DNA of 64,000 nucleotides from a virus. The stretch spans positions 1-64,000 of the IMG/VR virus record IMGVR_UViG_3300022837_000010. One strand, 5' to 3'. Shown piece after piece: positions 26,576-34,111 of this stretch. Below the pieces are notes generated by a model that saw only the letters and a program-made list of their open reading frames with translations, ran no database searches and was not told the origin of the DNA. A program made the position numbers and the translations under genes. Positions within the stretch are counted from its first letter, which is position 1. Each line of letters opens with the position of its first letter.

Positions 26576-26769
26576 ACTGTTGGCACTGTAACACTAAATT
26601 AATATGGGGTGGTGACCATGATGTAGAAGAAGAAAATGATACTTATAGTATAGTGACAAATTTATCTTGTCCAGAGTGTCATAGTTTTGTTGAAGTATAT
26701 TACCCAAGTGAAGCAACATTAAAAGACTATAAACAACATGAAAAGAAAAGGAAAAAAAATGAAAAGTGA
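26572..26769 (+). CDS. Small zinc-ribbon protein
   Basis: A 65-residue protein with two C-X2-C knuckles (CWHC at 3-6 and CPEC at about 33-36), a strand-rich middle and a basic Lys-rich C-terminus (KQHEKKRKKNEK). This is a classic small zinc ribbon, probably nucleic-acid or protein binding. It overlaps both neighbours. Confidence 0.7.
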   Translation: MNCWHCNTKLIWGGDHDVEEENDTYSIVTNLSCPECHSFVEVYYPSEATLKDYKQHEKKRKKNEK

Positions 26770-27031
26770 ATATAAAAAGTTAAAAGAAAAAGGAATTGTT
26801 AATGATAAAGTTAAACTTGGGGATTTAGATCCTTTGTTAAAACAAGTAGGTGGAAATCATTATATGTATTTTGCTATACAACCTGCAGAATTTATTAATG
26901 AAAATAAGTTGCTTTTTGCAGAAGGCAACGCTATAAAGTATATATGTAGGCACTCCGAGAAGGGTGGCATACAAGATATAGATAAAGCAATACATTATCT
27001 AGAAATGGTGAAAGAGAGAGATTACACATGA
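26759..27031 (+). CDS. DUF3310-family protein
   Basis: I start at 26759, where AAGGAAAAAAA precedes ATG, giving 90 residues. The conserved block QVGGNHYMYFAIQPAEFI, then EGNAIKYICRHSEKGG and DIDKAIHYLEMV, is the DUF3310 signature found in many phages, usually near nucleotide or DNA metabolism genes. Biochemical role not established. Overlaps the polymerase start by 4 bases. Confidence 0.85.
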   Translation: MKSEYKKLKEKGIVNDKVKLGDLDPLLKQVGGNHYMYFAIQPAEFINENKLLFAEGNAIKYICRHSEKGGIQDIDKAIHYLEMVKERDYT

Positions 27032-28890
27032 GAAATACACAAATGCCGTTATTTGCACCCGAGACGGAATGGGTTGCACCTGATGAACTAAAAGATTTAT
27101 CGGGATACAAAGAAGTTGCTATAGATTTAGAAACCTGTGATCCTCATTTAATGACCCTTGGGTCAGGTAATGTTACTGGAAAAGGACACATTGCTGGCGT
27201 TGCGGTGGCCGTAGATGGGTGGAAAGGTTATTATCCGATTGGACACGAGGGTGGTGGTAATATGGATAGAAAACTCGTATTACAATGGGTTCAGGATTTA
27301 GTTAATCAAGAGAAAACTACCTTTATATTTCACAATGCAATGTATGATGTTTGTTGGCTTCGATCTGCAGGTATTAAAATTAGAGGACACATTGTTGACA
27401 CAATGATTGCGGCTTCTTTAATTGATGAGAATAGAATGTCTTATACACTAAATACTTTAGCTAAATTTTATGTTGGTATTGGTAAAGATGAAAAAGTATT
27501 ACAAGAAGCAGCTAAAAGTTATTCAGTAAACGCTAAAGCAGAAATGTATAAACTTCCTGCAATGTATGTAGGTGAATATGCTGAACGAGACGCTGAAGCA
27601 ACTTTAAAGTTATGGCAACGATTGAATGTAGAACTTCATAACCAAGAATTGATGGACGTTTTTAATTTAGAAACTAAATTATTTCCTTGTCTAGTTGATA
27701 TGAGATTCAAAGGTGTAAGAGTTGATCTTGAACATGCGGCTAATTTAAAGAAAAATTTAATAGTAAGAGAGAACAAAATACTTAATAAAATCAAGGAGTT
27801 AACAGGTATTAATGTAGAAATACACGCAGCAAGAAGTATCGCTACAGCTTTTGATAAATTAAAACTTCCTTATGATAGAACTGAAAAAAGTAATGAACCT
27901 AGTTTTACTAAAAACTTTTTACAGAATCATCCCCATGAATTAGCAAGATCTATTGCAGATGCTAGAGAGATTAATAAAGCACATACAACTTTTATTGATT
28001 CGATTACCAAGCATGCTCATAATGGTAGAATTCATGCAGACATAAATCAAATAAGATCAGATCAAGGTGGAACAGTTACAGGTAGATTCTCTATGAGTAA
28101 TCCTAACCTACAACAGATTCCGGCAAGACATCCGGAACTTGGACCAATGATTAGATCTATTTTTATTCCGGAAGAAAAAACTAGTTGGGGATCATTTGAC
28201 TACTCACAACAAGAACCTAGAATTTTAGTACACTATGCAAAACTTCAAAACTTGGAAGGTGTTGATGAAATTGTTAATGCATACAATGAAGGTGATGCGG
28301 ATTTCCACCAGGTAGTAGCGGATATGGCAGGTATTGAACGTAAGCAAGCCAAAACTATTAACCTTGGATTGATGTATGGAATGGGAAAAAATAAATTAAT
28401 GTCGGAACTGGGTTTACAAAAAGAATCAGCTGAAAAATTGATTAGACAATATCACACTAAAGCTCCTTTTGTTAAGAAGCTTATGAATAATGTAACTAGA
28501 AAAGCAAATGATTATGGTAAAATTAGAACTCTAGGTGGACGTGCATGTCATTTTGACCTATGGCAACCTACACAGTTTGGTATTTTTAAACCATTACCTC
28601 TTGAGATGGCTAGAAAAGAATATGATGAACCTTTAAAACGTGCATTTACTTACAAAGCTTTGAACAAATTAATTCAAGGTAGTGCAGCAGATATGACAAA
28701 GAAATCTATGGTAGCTTTATATGAAGCAGGAATCATACCTCATATTCAAATTCATGATGAAGTAGATATATCTGTAGAATCTGATGCTCAAGCAGAAAAA
28801 ATTATTGAGATTATGGAATCTGCTGTAGAATTGAAAGTTCCTAACAAAGTTGACTATGAATCTGGCGCTAATTGGGGCGAAATAAAATAA
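27028..28890 (+). CDS. polA: Family A DNA polymerase with 3-prime to 5-prime exonuclease
   Basis: A 620-residue T7-like replicative polymerase. Exonuclease motifs are visible: AIDLETCDPH (about 31-40), HNAMYDVCWL (about 101-110) and YAERDAEATL (about 182-191). Polymerase motif A is FDYSQQEPRI near 390, motif B RKQAKTINLGLMYG near 437-450, and motif C IHDEVDIS near 576. All key acidic residues are present, so it should be active and proofreading. No fused extra domain was seen. It anchors the replication module with the primase and helicases. Confidence 0.95.
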   Translation: MRNTQMPLFAPETEWVAPDELKDLSGYKEVAIDLETCDPHLMTLGSGNVTGKGHIAGVAVAVDGWKGYYPIGHEGGGNMDRKLVLQWVQDLVNQEKTTFIFHNAMYDVCWLRSAGIKIRGHIVDTMIAASLIDENRMSYTLNTLAKFYVGIGKDEKVLQEAAKSYSVNAKAEMYKLPAMYVGEYAERDAEATLKLWQRLNVELHNQELMDVFNLETKLFPCLVDMRFKGVRVDLEHAANLKKNLIVRENKILNKIKELTGINVEIHAARSIATAFDKLKLPYDRTEKSNEPSFTKNFLQNHPHELARSIADAREINKAHTTFIDSITKHAHNGRIHADINQIRSDQGGTVTGRFSMSNPNLQQIPARHPELGPMIRSIFIPEEKTSWGSFDYSQQEPRILVHYAKLQNLEGVDEIVNAYNEGDADFHQVVADMAGIERKQAKTINLGLMYGMGKNKLMSELGLQKESAEKLIRQYHTKAPFVKKLMNNVTRKANDYGKIRTLGGRACHFDLWQPTQFGIFKPLPLEMARKEYDEPLKRAFTYKALNKLIQGSAADMTKKSMVALYEAGIIPHIQIHDEVDISVESDAQAEKIIEIMESAVELKVPNKVDYESGANWGEIK

Positions 28891-28904
28891 AATAATTCTT
28901 TCAT

Positions 28905-29066
28905 ATGGGAAAGATCTTTGATAAAATACGATACTTCATCATAGATACATTGATGCAGTTGTGCTTATTATTGTTATTTGTCACGACTTTTATAACTATA
29001 TACATAATAACTGGATGCCTAATTATTAGGGATAAACTCTATGGATTTAAAGAAAAACAAAAATGA
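28905..29066 (+). CDS. Small single-pass membrane protein (53 aa)
   Basis: Begins MGKIFDKIRYFIIDTLMQLC and continues with a strongly hydrophobic LLLLFVTTFITIYIITG helix and a basic tail (FKEKQK). It overlaps the next, Cys-rich gene by 26 bases in another frame. No good ribosome binding site is visible. Function unknown. Confidence 0.55.
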   Translation: MGKIFDKIRYFIIDTLMQLCLLLLFVTTFITIYIITGCLIIRDKLYGFKEKQK

Positions 29067-29199
29067 ATGTAAAAAATGCGGTCATGAATGTCATTGCCTG
29101 GATGACCTCCACACAGATGTGTACGGTATATGTCCTTGTGATACTTGTAAGTGTGATGACCCTAAAAATTCTGGAGAGGAATGTTTGTCATGTCAATAA
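29041..29199 (+). CDS. Small cysteine-rich metal-binding protein (52 aa)
   Basis: Encodes MDLKKNKNECKKCGHECHCL and then a second cluster CPCDTCKC and CLSC. Eleven Cys and three His in 52 residues, arranged as C-X2-C-X3-C-X-C and C-X-C-X2-C-X-C, point strongly to zinc (or other metal) binding. AGGGATAAACTCT precedes the ATG. A longer reading frame overlaps it (29063-29290) but has no plausible protein character, so this is the real gene. Confidence 0.7.
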   Translation: MDLKKNKNECKKCGHECHCLDDLHTDVYGICPCDTCKCDDPKNSGEECLSCQ

Positions 29200-29213
29200 A
29201 GGAGAGCGCCAGG

Positions 29214-29300
29214 ATGGATTACAGATTTACAGCATTATTAGTTGTGTTGATGGTGGCACTGGCTCTATTAGGTGGACCGGCAGAGTATAATACACCGTGA
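29214..29300 (+). CDS. Tiny membrane peptide (28 aa)
   Basis: Encodes MDYRFTALLVVLMVALALLG followed by GPAEYNTP: one transmembrane helix with a polar end. CCAGG and GGAGAG lie upstream. Its TGA overlaps the GTG start of the next gene, so it fits the pattern of packed tiny genes here. Function unknown. Confidence 0.55.
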   Translation: MDYRFTALLVVLMVALALLGGPAEYNTP

Positions 29301-29509
29301 AATTTACTTTAGTAATATTTCTGTGTTCTTTTATAGATAGTCAATGTTTACCCCCCGCAGAAATTAAACAACCTTATAATTCTTGGAAAGAATGTACACT
29401 TGCTGCATATGAATTATCTAAAGAAATAATACTTGCACAAGAAGAGAAGTTTGTTAATAAAAATAAATTATCCACTAAATTTACATGTACAGAGGTGAAT
29501 GAGACTTAA
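29297..29509 (+). CDS. Small secreted or anchored protein
   Basis: A 70-residue protein with GTG start overlapping the preceding stop. The N-terminus (MKFTLVIFLCSFIDSQCLPP) looks like a signal peptide, and later Cys residues (WKECTLAAYEL, FTCTEVNET) could form a disulfide. Exported location is inferred from this; role unknown. Confidence 0.55.
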   Translation: MKFTLVIFLCSFIDSQCLPPAEIKQPYNSWKECTLAAYELSKEIILAQEEKFVNKNKLSTKFTCTEVNET

Positions 29510-29611
29510 ATGATTGATAGATTCTGTTATAATTTTTTTGCTAAAATGGATGATATTTGTGAGTGGATCGCGGATCGTTTTAAAAGGAAAAAAAATGACA
29601 AGAAAAACTAA
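29510..29611 (+). CDS. Tiny hypothetical protein (33 aa)
   Basis: Encodes MIDRFCYNFFAKMDDICEWI then ADRFKRKKNDKKN, an amphipathic helix with basic end. The ATG abuts the previous stop. It overlaps the next gene by 17 bases. Part of it is encoded by the GATCGCG/GATCGTT heptamer motif discussed in the findings. Low-complexity and short, so existence is moderately supported. Confidence 0.45.
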   Translation: MIDRFCYNFFAKMDDICEWIADRFKRKKNDKKN

Positions 29612-29783
29612 CACAATATTAATAGGATTACTAGGTACAATTTTAATGGGATTGGCTTCGTGGGTAGTGATCACACTCGTAGAAGTTCAAGTTTTAGTGA
29701 TGATGATCCAGCAAGAACTGATGGACCTTGACAAAGTCATTGGAAGAATATATTCTCATATGGATCGATTATCACAGAGATGA
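29595..29783 (+). CDS. Small membrane protein with coiled-coil tail
   Basis: Starting at 29595 after AAAAGGAAAAAAA gives 62 residues: MTRKTNTILIGLLGTILMGL, a transmembrane segment continuing into ASWVVITLVEVQVLV, then a polar helix (QQELMDLDKVIGRIYSHMDR). The layout (short basic end, one helix, heptad tail) is common in phage proteins of unknown role near replication genes. The longer in-frame alternative from 29514 begins at TTG inside the preceding small gene and is less likely. Confidence 0.65.
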   Translation: MTRKTNTILIGLLGTILMGLASWVVITLVEVQVLVMMIQQELMDLDKVIGRIYSHMDRLSQR

Positions 29784-29998
29784 AAAAGAAAACATTTAAA
29801 TTTAGTACAGAAGTTGTTAAAGGACAATGTCCTACATGCAAGGAACATACAAAGTTAATATGTATTGAAAAAACTTATTTTAGATGCATTGATTGCGGTT
29901 CGGATTTAGAACAAAAAGTTAATGGTAAAATTAGTTACATCCCTATAATTAATAGTTCTCCTAAAGGAGATTATTATCTTCATGATTGGGAAGACTAA
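29780..29998 (+). CDS. Conserved small zinc-ribbon protein
   Basis: A 72-residue protein with CPTC near residue 17 and CIDC near residue 36, followed by GSDLEQKVNGKISYIPI. The C-X2-C pairs and the VNGKI(K/S)Y-IPI ending are typical of a conserved phage zinc-ribbon family of unknown function. Overlaps the gene before by 4 bases and the next by one base. Confidence 0.7.
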   Translation: MKKKTFKFSTEVVKGQCPTCKEHTKLICIEKTYFRCIDCGSDLEQKVNGKISYIPIINSSPKGDYYLHDWED

Positions 29999-30135
29999 TG
30001 GCTAAACAAAATTTCTCTCATTTTATACCACGTGATAGACCTACTAAAAGAGGTCCTGGTCAACATAAAAAATCTCAATCAAAACACGAACGTCGTCAAA
30101 AATCTCAAAAACGTTATTTAGGTCAAGGTCGGTAG
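29998..30135 (+). CDS. Small very basic conserved phage protein (45 aa)
   Basis: Encodes MAKQNFSHFIPRDRPTKRGP, then GQHKKSQSKHERRQKSQKRY and a GQGR end. Strongly basic and disordered-looking. The RPTKRGPG-H-KK pattern occurs in many marine phages at this location. RNA or DNA binding is likely from charge alone. Confidence 0.7.
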   Translation: MAKQNFSHFIPRDRPTKRGPGQHKKSQSKHERRQKSQKRYLGQGR

Positions 30136-30160
30136 TTTAGAAAGATTCTAATCTTGCTTA

Positions 30161-30179
30161 CCGTGGCAAAAAGCCACGG
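30161..30179. terminator. GC-rich hairpin
   Basis: CCGTGGC (30161-30167) pairs with GCCACGG (30173-30179) around an AAAAA loop, 25 bases after the small basic gene and before a strong promoter. No T run follows on the plus strand, so it could be a weak terminator or mRNA-end stabiliser. Confidence 0.45.
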
Positions 30180-30229
30180 CAAACAAAAGGTGTGAGAAGA
30201 GATCCCTAATATATATTAAAATTATTTAT

Positions 30230-30257
30230 TTGACAAGCACTTTTATATTGATATAAC
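30230..30257 (+). promoter_or_regulatory. Promoter for the 30.3 kb operon
   Basis: TTGACA (30230-30235), 16-base spacer, TATAAC (30252-30257). It is the same -35, spacer length and -10 as the plus-strand promoter at 20898, including the AAG after the -35, so these two probably belong to one early regulon. It is about 46 bases upstream of the next ATG. Confidence 0.7.
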
Positions 30258-30303
30258 TTCCCATATATAAAATAGATTAATTAAAAGAAAGGAAGATAAA
30301 AAC

Positions 30304-30480
30304 ATGGCGAATCCACTTAAGTTTAAATCAGTTAGTGTTCCAATAGATACTTACAAAAAGCTACATTTTTTAGCTGCTAATAAGGTTACCGACGCACACC
30401 TTACTATAAGTAAAACAATTGAAATATTAGCTACCGAACGAACTAAAAAGCTAGGATATAAAAATGGCTCAAGAAAATAG
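30304..30480 (+). CDS. Small ribbon-helix-helix-like protein (58 aa)
   Basis: Encodes MANPLKFKSVSVPIDTYKKL and a helix pair ending KTIEILATERTKKLGY. One strand (SVSVPIDTY) followed by two helices is the ribbon-helix-helix pattern, so it is a candidate DNA-binding repressor. AAAGGAAGATAAAAAC precedes the ATG, and the gene is first after a strong promoter. DNA binding is inferred from this pattern only. Confidence 0.6.
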   Translation: MANPLKFKSVSVPIDTYKKLHFLAANKVTDAHLTISKTIEILATERTKKLGYKNGSRK

Positions 30481-30625
30481 TTATCGTAAAGTTATCTGTA
30501 GTGAGTGTAAAGGCAATGGTTATGTAAGATCTCTATTTGAGGAAGGTAGAGAGGAACTTATAAGCGATTGCAAACACTGCAACAATCAAGGTGAAATAAC
30601 AATAAAGGAGAGAATCAATGACTGA
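30464..30625 (+). CDS. Small DnaJ-type zinc-finger-like protein (53 aa)
   Basis: Encodes a C-X2-C-X-G-X-G unit (CSECKGNGYV) and a second C-X2-C-X3-G unit (CKHCNNQGEI), the repeat style of DnaJ central domains. The ATG lies inside the end of the previous gene (17-base overlap) and the end overlaps the SET-domain gene by 8 bases. Probably protein or nucleic-acid binding; no J domain. Confidence 0.65.
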   Translation: MAQENSYRKVICSECKGNGYVRSLFEEGREELISDCKHCNNQGEITIKERIND

Positions 30626-31043
30626 ATTAAAAGAAGAACACTTCGAAGTAATAGATGCTAATAGGGCAAAGGACCATGAGAAGAAAAACTATAAACCATT
30701 AAGTTATGATTTATTTATTGAGGAAAGTTTAATTGAAGGCCAGGGTTTATTTTCATCTATAGACATACCTAAAGGAACTGATCTAGGGGTTTCTCATATT
30801 GAACTTGAGAAAGATAAGATGTCTCCTAAAGAATTAATCAGAACTCCACTTGGAGGATTTATTAATCATGAGCCAACTGTTAAAGAATTACAAAATGATA
30901 AGTTGGTTGAAATCTCTGGTCCTAATTGTGAGAAGATTAAACAACGTCCTGATGGCGCTAAAACCGAATGGAATTTAGTTACACTTAAAGATATTAAAAT
31001 GGGGGATGAACTTACTTTAGAGTATAGTTTTTATAAATTATAA
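30618..31043 (+). CDS. SET-domain-like protein, putative protein methyltransferase
   Basis: A 141-residue protein. Visible SET features are GQGLFSSIDIPKGTDLG (residues 37-53), GGFINHE (about 77-83) with a later PNCEK, and WNLVTLKDIKMGDELTLEYSFY at the C-terminus, the region that forms the S-adenosylmethionine and lysine pocket with its final Tyr. The usual NHSC core is reduced to NHE, so activity is uncertain. If active it would methylate a lysine of a host or phage protein. Known SET proteins occur in some bacteria and viruses. Confidence 0.7.
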   Translation: MTELKEEHFEVIDANRAKDHEKKNYKPLSYDLFIEESLIEGQGLFSSIDIPKGTDLGVSHIELEKDKMSPKELIRTPLGGFINHEPTVKELQNDKLVEISGPNCEKIKQRPDGAKTEWNLVTLKDIKMGDELTLEYSFYKL

Positions 31044-31208
31044 ATGACAGATGATCGCGGACCGTTGGATCTTGAACGACAGATAGAAGAATTATCTATA
31101 AGATTAAAATATGTAGAAAAAGATAATTGGACTCTTTCTAAAGAAATAGATCGACTAAATGAGTATGTACAAATAATGGAGTTAGAACAAAAAAGAAAGG
31201 AGAAATAA
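31044..31208 (+). CDS. Small coiled-coil protein (54 aa)
   Basis: Encodes MTDDRGPLDLERQIEELSIR then a continuous heptad-like helix (LKYVEKDNWTLSKEIDRLNE) and a Lys/Glu end. It starts directly after the SET gene stop and ends two bases before the sigma-like gene. The N-terminal codons overlap a GATCGCG/GACCGTT repeat. Oligomerisation or partner binding is likely; nothing more is shown. Confidence 0.6.
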   Translation: MTDDRGPLDLERQIEELSIRLKYVEKDNWTLSKEIDRLNEYVQIMELEQKRKEK

Positions 31209-31210
31209 AA

Positions 31211-31900
31211 ATGAGTGATTATAGAGTAAGAATATCAATAAGAAATGAGAGATTATTATCAGCTATTGAGGGGGCAGGCTATCCTTCTGCACGACAATGT
31301 TCAATTGTTAATGGTTATCCTTCAATTAAAATAGGACAATTAGTTAGTGGTTCGAGGAAACCTTTAGATACTAAAACAGGTAAGCCCACTAAATTTTGTA
31401 AAGAAGTTTTAAAAATCCTAGGTAAAAATATAGAGGATTGTTTTACGGAAAGACAACTTAAAGGATTTAAAAAAAGTAGTTATCAAATTAAAGTAGATGA
31501 AAAAGAACTTAAACAATTAGTTAGCTACCATAAAAATGAAGGGGATACTCTTCTTGAAGCTGATTTAGATAGAAAGATTACACAAGTTTTATCTATTCGA
31601 CTAACTCCTAGAGAAGAAAAAGTAATCAGAATGCATTATGGGTTAGGGATAGACAAACCACATGATATAATTGAGATAGCCGATTATTTTGGTGTAACTA
31701 GATCAAGATTGGATCAAATACTAAAAAAAGCTATTATAAAATTACAACATCCTGTTACGAAAGGTCTTTTATTGAGTACTGGATTCTATGACAAATTTAC
31801 TAAAGTAGATGTAGATCCATCAGAGATGGGTGAGGCAGAAGAATATTTACAGCGAGAAAGAATAATAACAACACAAAAAAGGCTACACAATGAAATATAA
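31211..31900 (+). CDS. XRE-type plus sigma-70 region 4-like transcription regulator
   Basis: A 229-residue protein with two DNA-binding parts. Residues 10-85 (NERLLSAIEGAGYPSARQCS, IKIGQLVSGSRKPLD, FCKEVLKILGKNIEDCF) resemble a helix-turn-helix of XRE type. Residues about 127-180 (LTPREEKVIRMHYGLG, then IIEIADYFGVTRSRLDQIL and KAIIKLQHP) match sigma-70 region 4, which reads -35 elements. No regions 1 or 2 are present, so it cannot be a full sigma factor. It probably acts on phage early or middle promoters. Confidence 0.75.
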   Translation: MSDYRVRISIRNERLLSAIEGAGYPSARQCSIVNGYPSIKIGQLVSGSRKPLDTKTGKPTKFCKEVLKILGKNIEDCFTERQLKGFKKSSYQIKVDEKELKQLVSYHKNEGDTLLEADLDRKITQVLSIRLTPREEKVIRMHYGLGIDKPHDIIEIADYFGVTRSRLDQILKKAIIKLQHPVTKGLLLSTGFYDKFTKVDVDPSEMGEAEEYLQRERIITTQKRLHNEI

Positions 31901-32255
31901 TAAACTAATTGAGTTTTGCGAAGAACATAATTTAAGAGAATCAGATGTTATTGATTGTGTTAAAAAATACATTAAGACAGGTACAAGAACACAGTTTTTA
32001 TTAGATAGATTTGATCTTTATGCAAAAGAAAGGATTAAACAAAAACAAACAGACTTTCATCATGTTTGGGGTTCAAAAATTGAGGCAGCTAGACAAGTTG
32101 TTAAGTCTAATACTTATGAAATTATTTATAAAAAATATGCAATAAATAATAAAAGTAATTGCGTATTTTTATTAAACAAACTTATTGCAGATAATAGACA
32201 AGATGAAAGATTATTACAGGCTTTTAAAAATAATGGAGAAAAGGAGATAATATGA
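31890..32255 (+). CDS. Hypothetical protein (121 aa)
   Basis: Starts MKYNKLIEFCEEHNLRESDV, overlapping the regulator gene by 11 bases and the nuclease gene by 4 (ATGA). Helical and basic, with a Cys at 9 and another at 90; no family recognised. It may be a DNA-binding or partner protein of the nuclease by context only. Confidence 0.6.
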   Translation: MKYNKLIEFCEEHNLRESDVIDCVKKYIKTGTRTQFLLDRFDLYAKERIKQKQTDFHHVWGSKIEAARQVVKSNTYEIIYKKYAINNKSNCVFLLNKLIADNRQDERLLQAFKNNGEKEII

Positions 32256-32950
32256 AACACAATAATTGTTACGTCTATCCAAGAACAATTCGAGAAGCAA
32301 TTAACGGCGAACGTCATTATGTTGCGGGTCAAGAAAAGTTACCAAGTGTTACAACTATATTGTCTGGAACTCAAGATCCAGATAAAGCCTCTGGTTTGCT
32401 GGCTTGGAGAAATAAGATAGGAGAGGCCAATGCTGTGAAAATAGTTGATGAGGCGGCTGCCAGGGGCACTGCTATGCATAAAATACTAGAACGTTATGTT
32501 GATGAGTCTGGTTATTTAGATATGACTAAAGTGGGCCTTAATGCACATAATATGGCTATTAGAATTATAGAACAAGGTCTATGTAATATTTCAGAATATT
32601 ATGGAATAGAATGTACTTTACACTACCCTGGGTTGTATGCCGGACAGACTGATATGGTTGGAGTACATAAGGGCCAAGATGCAATTATAGATTTTAAACA
32701 AACTAATAAGCCGAAGAAAGAAGAGTGGATAACAGATTATAAATTGCAGTTAGTGGCATATGCACTTGCACATAATTATATGCACAAAACTTCCATACAA
32801 AAAGGTGTGATTATGATGTGTTCTAAAGATAATTATTACCAGGAATTTATTATAGAGGGTGAAGAGTTTAAAAAATACACATACAAATGGTTAGGAAAAG
32901 TAAGTGATTACTATGCAAAACGAAAAGAACTTGACAATCATGGCTCATGA
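32252..32950 (+). CDS. PD-(D/E)XK exonuclease (RecB/Cas4-like)
   Basis: A 232-residue protein starting near LPSVTTILSGTQDPDKA. The nuclease core is visible as AAARGTAMHKILE (about 70), YAGQTDMVG (about 130) with the first Asp, and IIDFKQTNKPKKEEW (about 146-160) with the D-X-K catalytic set, followed by YKLQLVAYALAH. This matches phage exonucleases used in recombination and replication. ATGA overlap with the preceding gene. Confidence 0.8.
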   Translation: MKHNNCYVYPRTIREAINGERHYVAGQEKLPSVTTILSGTQDPDKASGLLAWRNKIGEANAVKIVDEAAARGTAMHKILERYVDESGYLDMTKVGLNAHNMAIRIIEQGLCNISEYYGIECTLHYPGLYAGQTDMVGVHKGQDAIIDFKQTNKPKKEEWITDYKLQLVAYALAHNYMHKTSIQKGVIMMCSKDNYYQEFIIEGEEFKKYTYKWLGKVSDYYAKRKELDNHGS

Positions 32951-32963
32951 TTTATAATGGCCT

Positions 32964-33587
32964 ATGATTTATAAAAGAATAGTTCCTTATTATGGATACT
33001 ATAGAGATAAAATTACTGTATCCTTAAAAGAGGATCCTGTTGAATGGAAAAGACAATGGACTTTTTTTAATAAAGAAAGAAAAAAAGCGTTAGATTTTAA
33101 AAATAAAGATCATATAAATAAACTGCGACGTGAAAGACGTAAAACACCCAAAGGTGCAAAACTGTTATTTGAAGAAAATAAAAGATACAGAAAAAAACAC
33201 AGGAAAAAGTTAACTGAAAAATATTTAGAGAGAAGAAGAAATGATCCATCATTTAAAATTCTAACTATTTTAAGAGGGAGAATTAAAGATGTTTTAAAAG
33301 GACATAGTAAATCAGATTCTACGATTAATATATTAGGTTGTACAATAGAAGAACTATGGAAACATTTAGAATCTAAATTTAAAACCGGTATGACTAGAGA
33401 AAATCATGGTGAGTGGCACGTTGATCATATCAAACCCTGCGCTTCATTTGATTTAACAGATCCAGGACAACAAGTGATATGTTTTCATTATAGTAATTTA
33501 CAACCGTTATGGGCGATAGATAATATGAGGAAAGGAAAGAAGTATGAAAAACGAAAAGAACATGCAATTACAAATGAAAAAACTTAA
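32964..33587 (+). CDS. HNH-family homing endonuclease-like protein
   Basis: A 207-residue very basic protein. The C-terminal WHVDHIKPCASFDL and CFHYSNLQPLWAIDNMRKGK is an HNH/NUMOD-like nuclease motif, where the DH pair and NLQPLW are key. The long Lys/Arg-rich N-terminal half may bind DNA. Such free-standing genes are often mobile elements in phages. Situated between a RecB-like exonuclease and other nucleases. No intron was seen next to it. Confidence 0.75.
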   Translation: MIYKRIVPYYGYYRDKITVSLKEDPVEWKRQWTFFNKERKKALDFKNKDHINKLRRERRKTPKGAKLLFEENKRYRKKHRKKLTEKYLERRRNDPSFKILTILRGRIKDVLKGHSKSDSTINILGCTIEELWKHLESKFKTGMTRENHGEWHVDHIKPCASFDLTDPGQQVICFHYSNLQPLWAIDNMRKGKKYEKRKEHAITNEKT

Positions 33588-33702
33588 CAGTTTAGCAAAT
33601 GCGCTTAACAAGGCAGAGAATAAAGACATGAAATTAATTTGGACTAAACAATGGAACAGATTAGTAAAACAATATGCAACGGAGATTACAGATGACCAGT
33701 AA
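33544..33702 (+). CDS. Small hypothetical protein (52 aa)
   Basis: Encodes MKNEKNMQLQMKKLNSLANA followed by a Lys/Trp-containing helix (IWTKQWNRLVKQYATEITDD). It overlaps the end of the HNH gene by 44 bases and the next gene by 11. GAGGAAAGGAAAGAAG precedes the ATG. A small helical protein; similar ones occur in related phages without known role. Confidence 0.5.
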   Translation: MKNEKNMQLQMKKLNSLANALNKAENKDMKLIWTKQWNRLVKQYATEITDDQ

Positions 33703-34111
33703 TAATTTAGATAAAGAAACACAAATTATAAATGGTAAAGGCGCACAGCAAAAAGGAGATTGGTGTGAATTAGTTGCTGCAGCTCATTTTAGAAAAAATA
33801 ATTATCATGTATTTTATAAGATGAGCGGACCTATTGATTTAGTATTGGTTCACCAGGAAACGGGGGAGACCAGATATATTGATGTAAAATATAAAAATAC
33901 TCGTAAGAATACAAAAAATATGGGTAAAAAAATAAATAGAACTGTGAAAAGTCCCTTAAAAAATTTTATAAAAATAGAAATTATTTATGTGGGAGACGAT
34001 GGTATTCCAGAAGCCTCTTATTCCAAAGGAATTAAACAATGGCATAAGGAATTTGAGTTAGAAAGAGGTGCAAATGGTTATTATACCGGTAATATTAAAA
34101 AAAGGAGATAG
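33692..34111 (+). CDS. PD-(D/E)XK endonuclease-like protein
   Basis: Starting at 33692 gives 139 residues. The motif set KGDWCELVAAAHFRKNNYHV (catalytic Glu), GPIDLVLVHQETGETRYIDVKYKN (D then D-X-K) matches Holliday-junction-resolvase-like or restriction-like phage endonucleases. Overlaps the previous gene by 11 bases. DNA cleavage role is well supported by the motif order; the substrate is unknown. Confidence 0.75.
   Translation: MTSNNLDKETQIINGKGAQQKGDWCELVAAAHFRKNNYHVFYKMSGPIDLVLVHQETGETRYIDVKYKNTRKNTKNMGKKINRTVKSPLKNFIKIEIIYVGDDGIPEASYSKGIKQWHKEFELERGANGYYTGNIKKRR

Noticed and set aside
29063-29290. Longer frame overlapping the Cys-rich gene
   Set aside because: It has no ribosome site of its own, no family resemblance, and would displace a frame with strongly patterned Cys residues.
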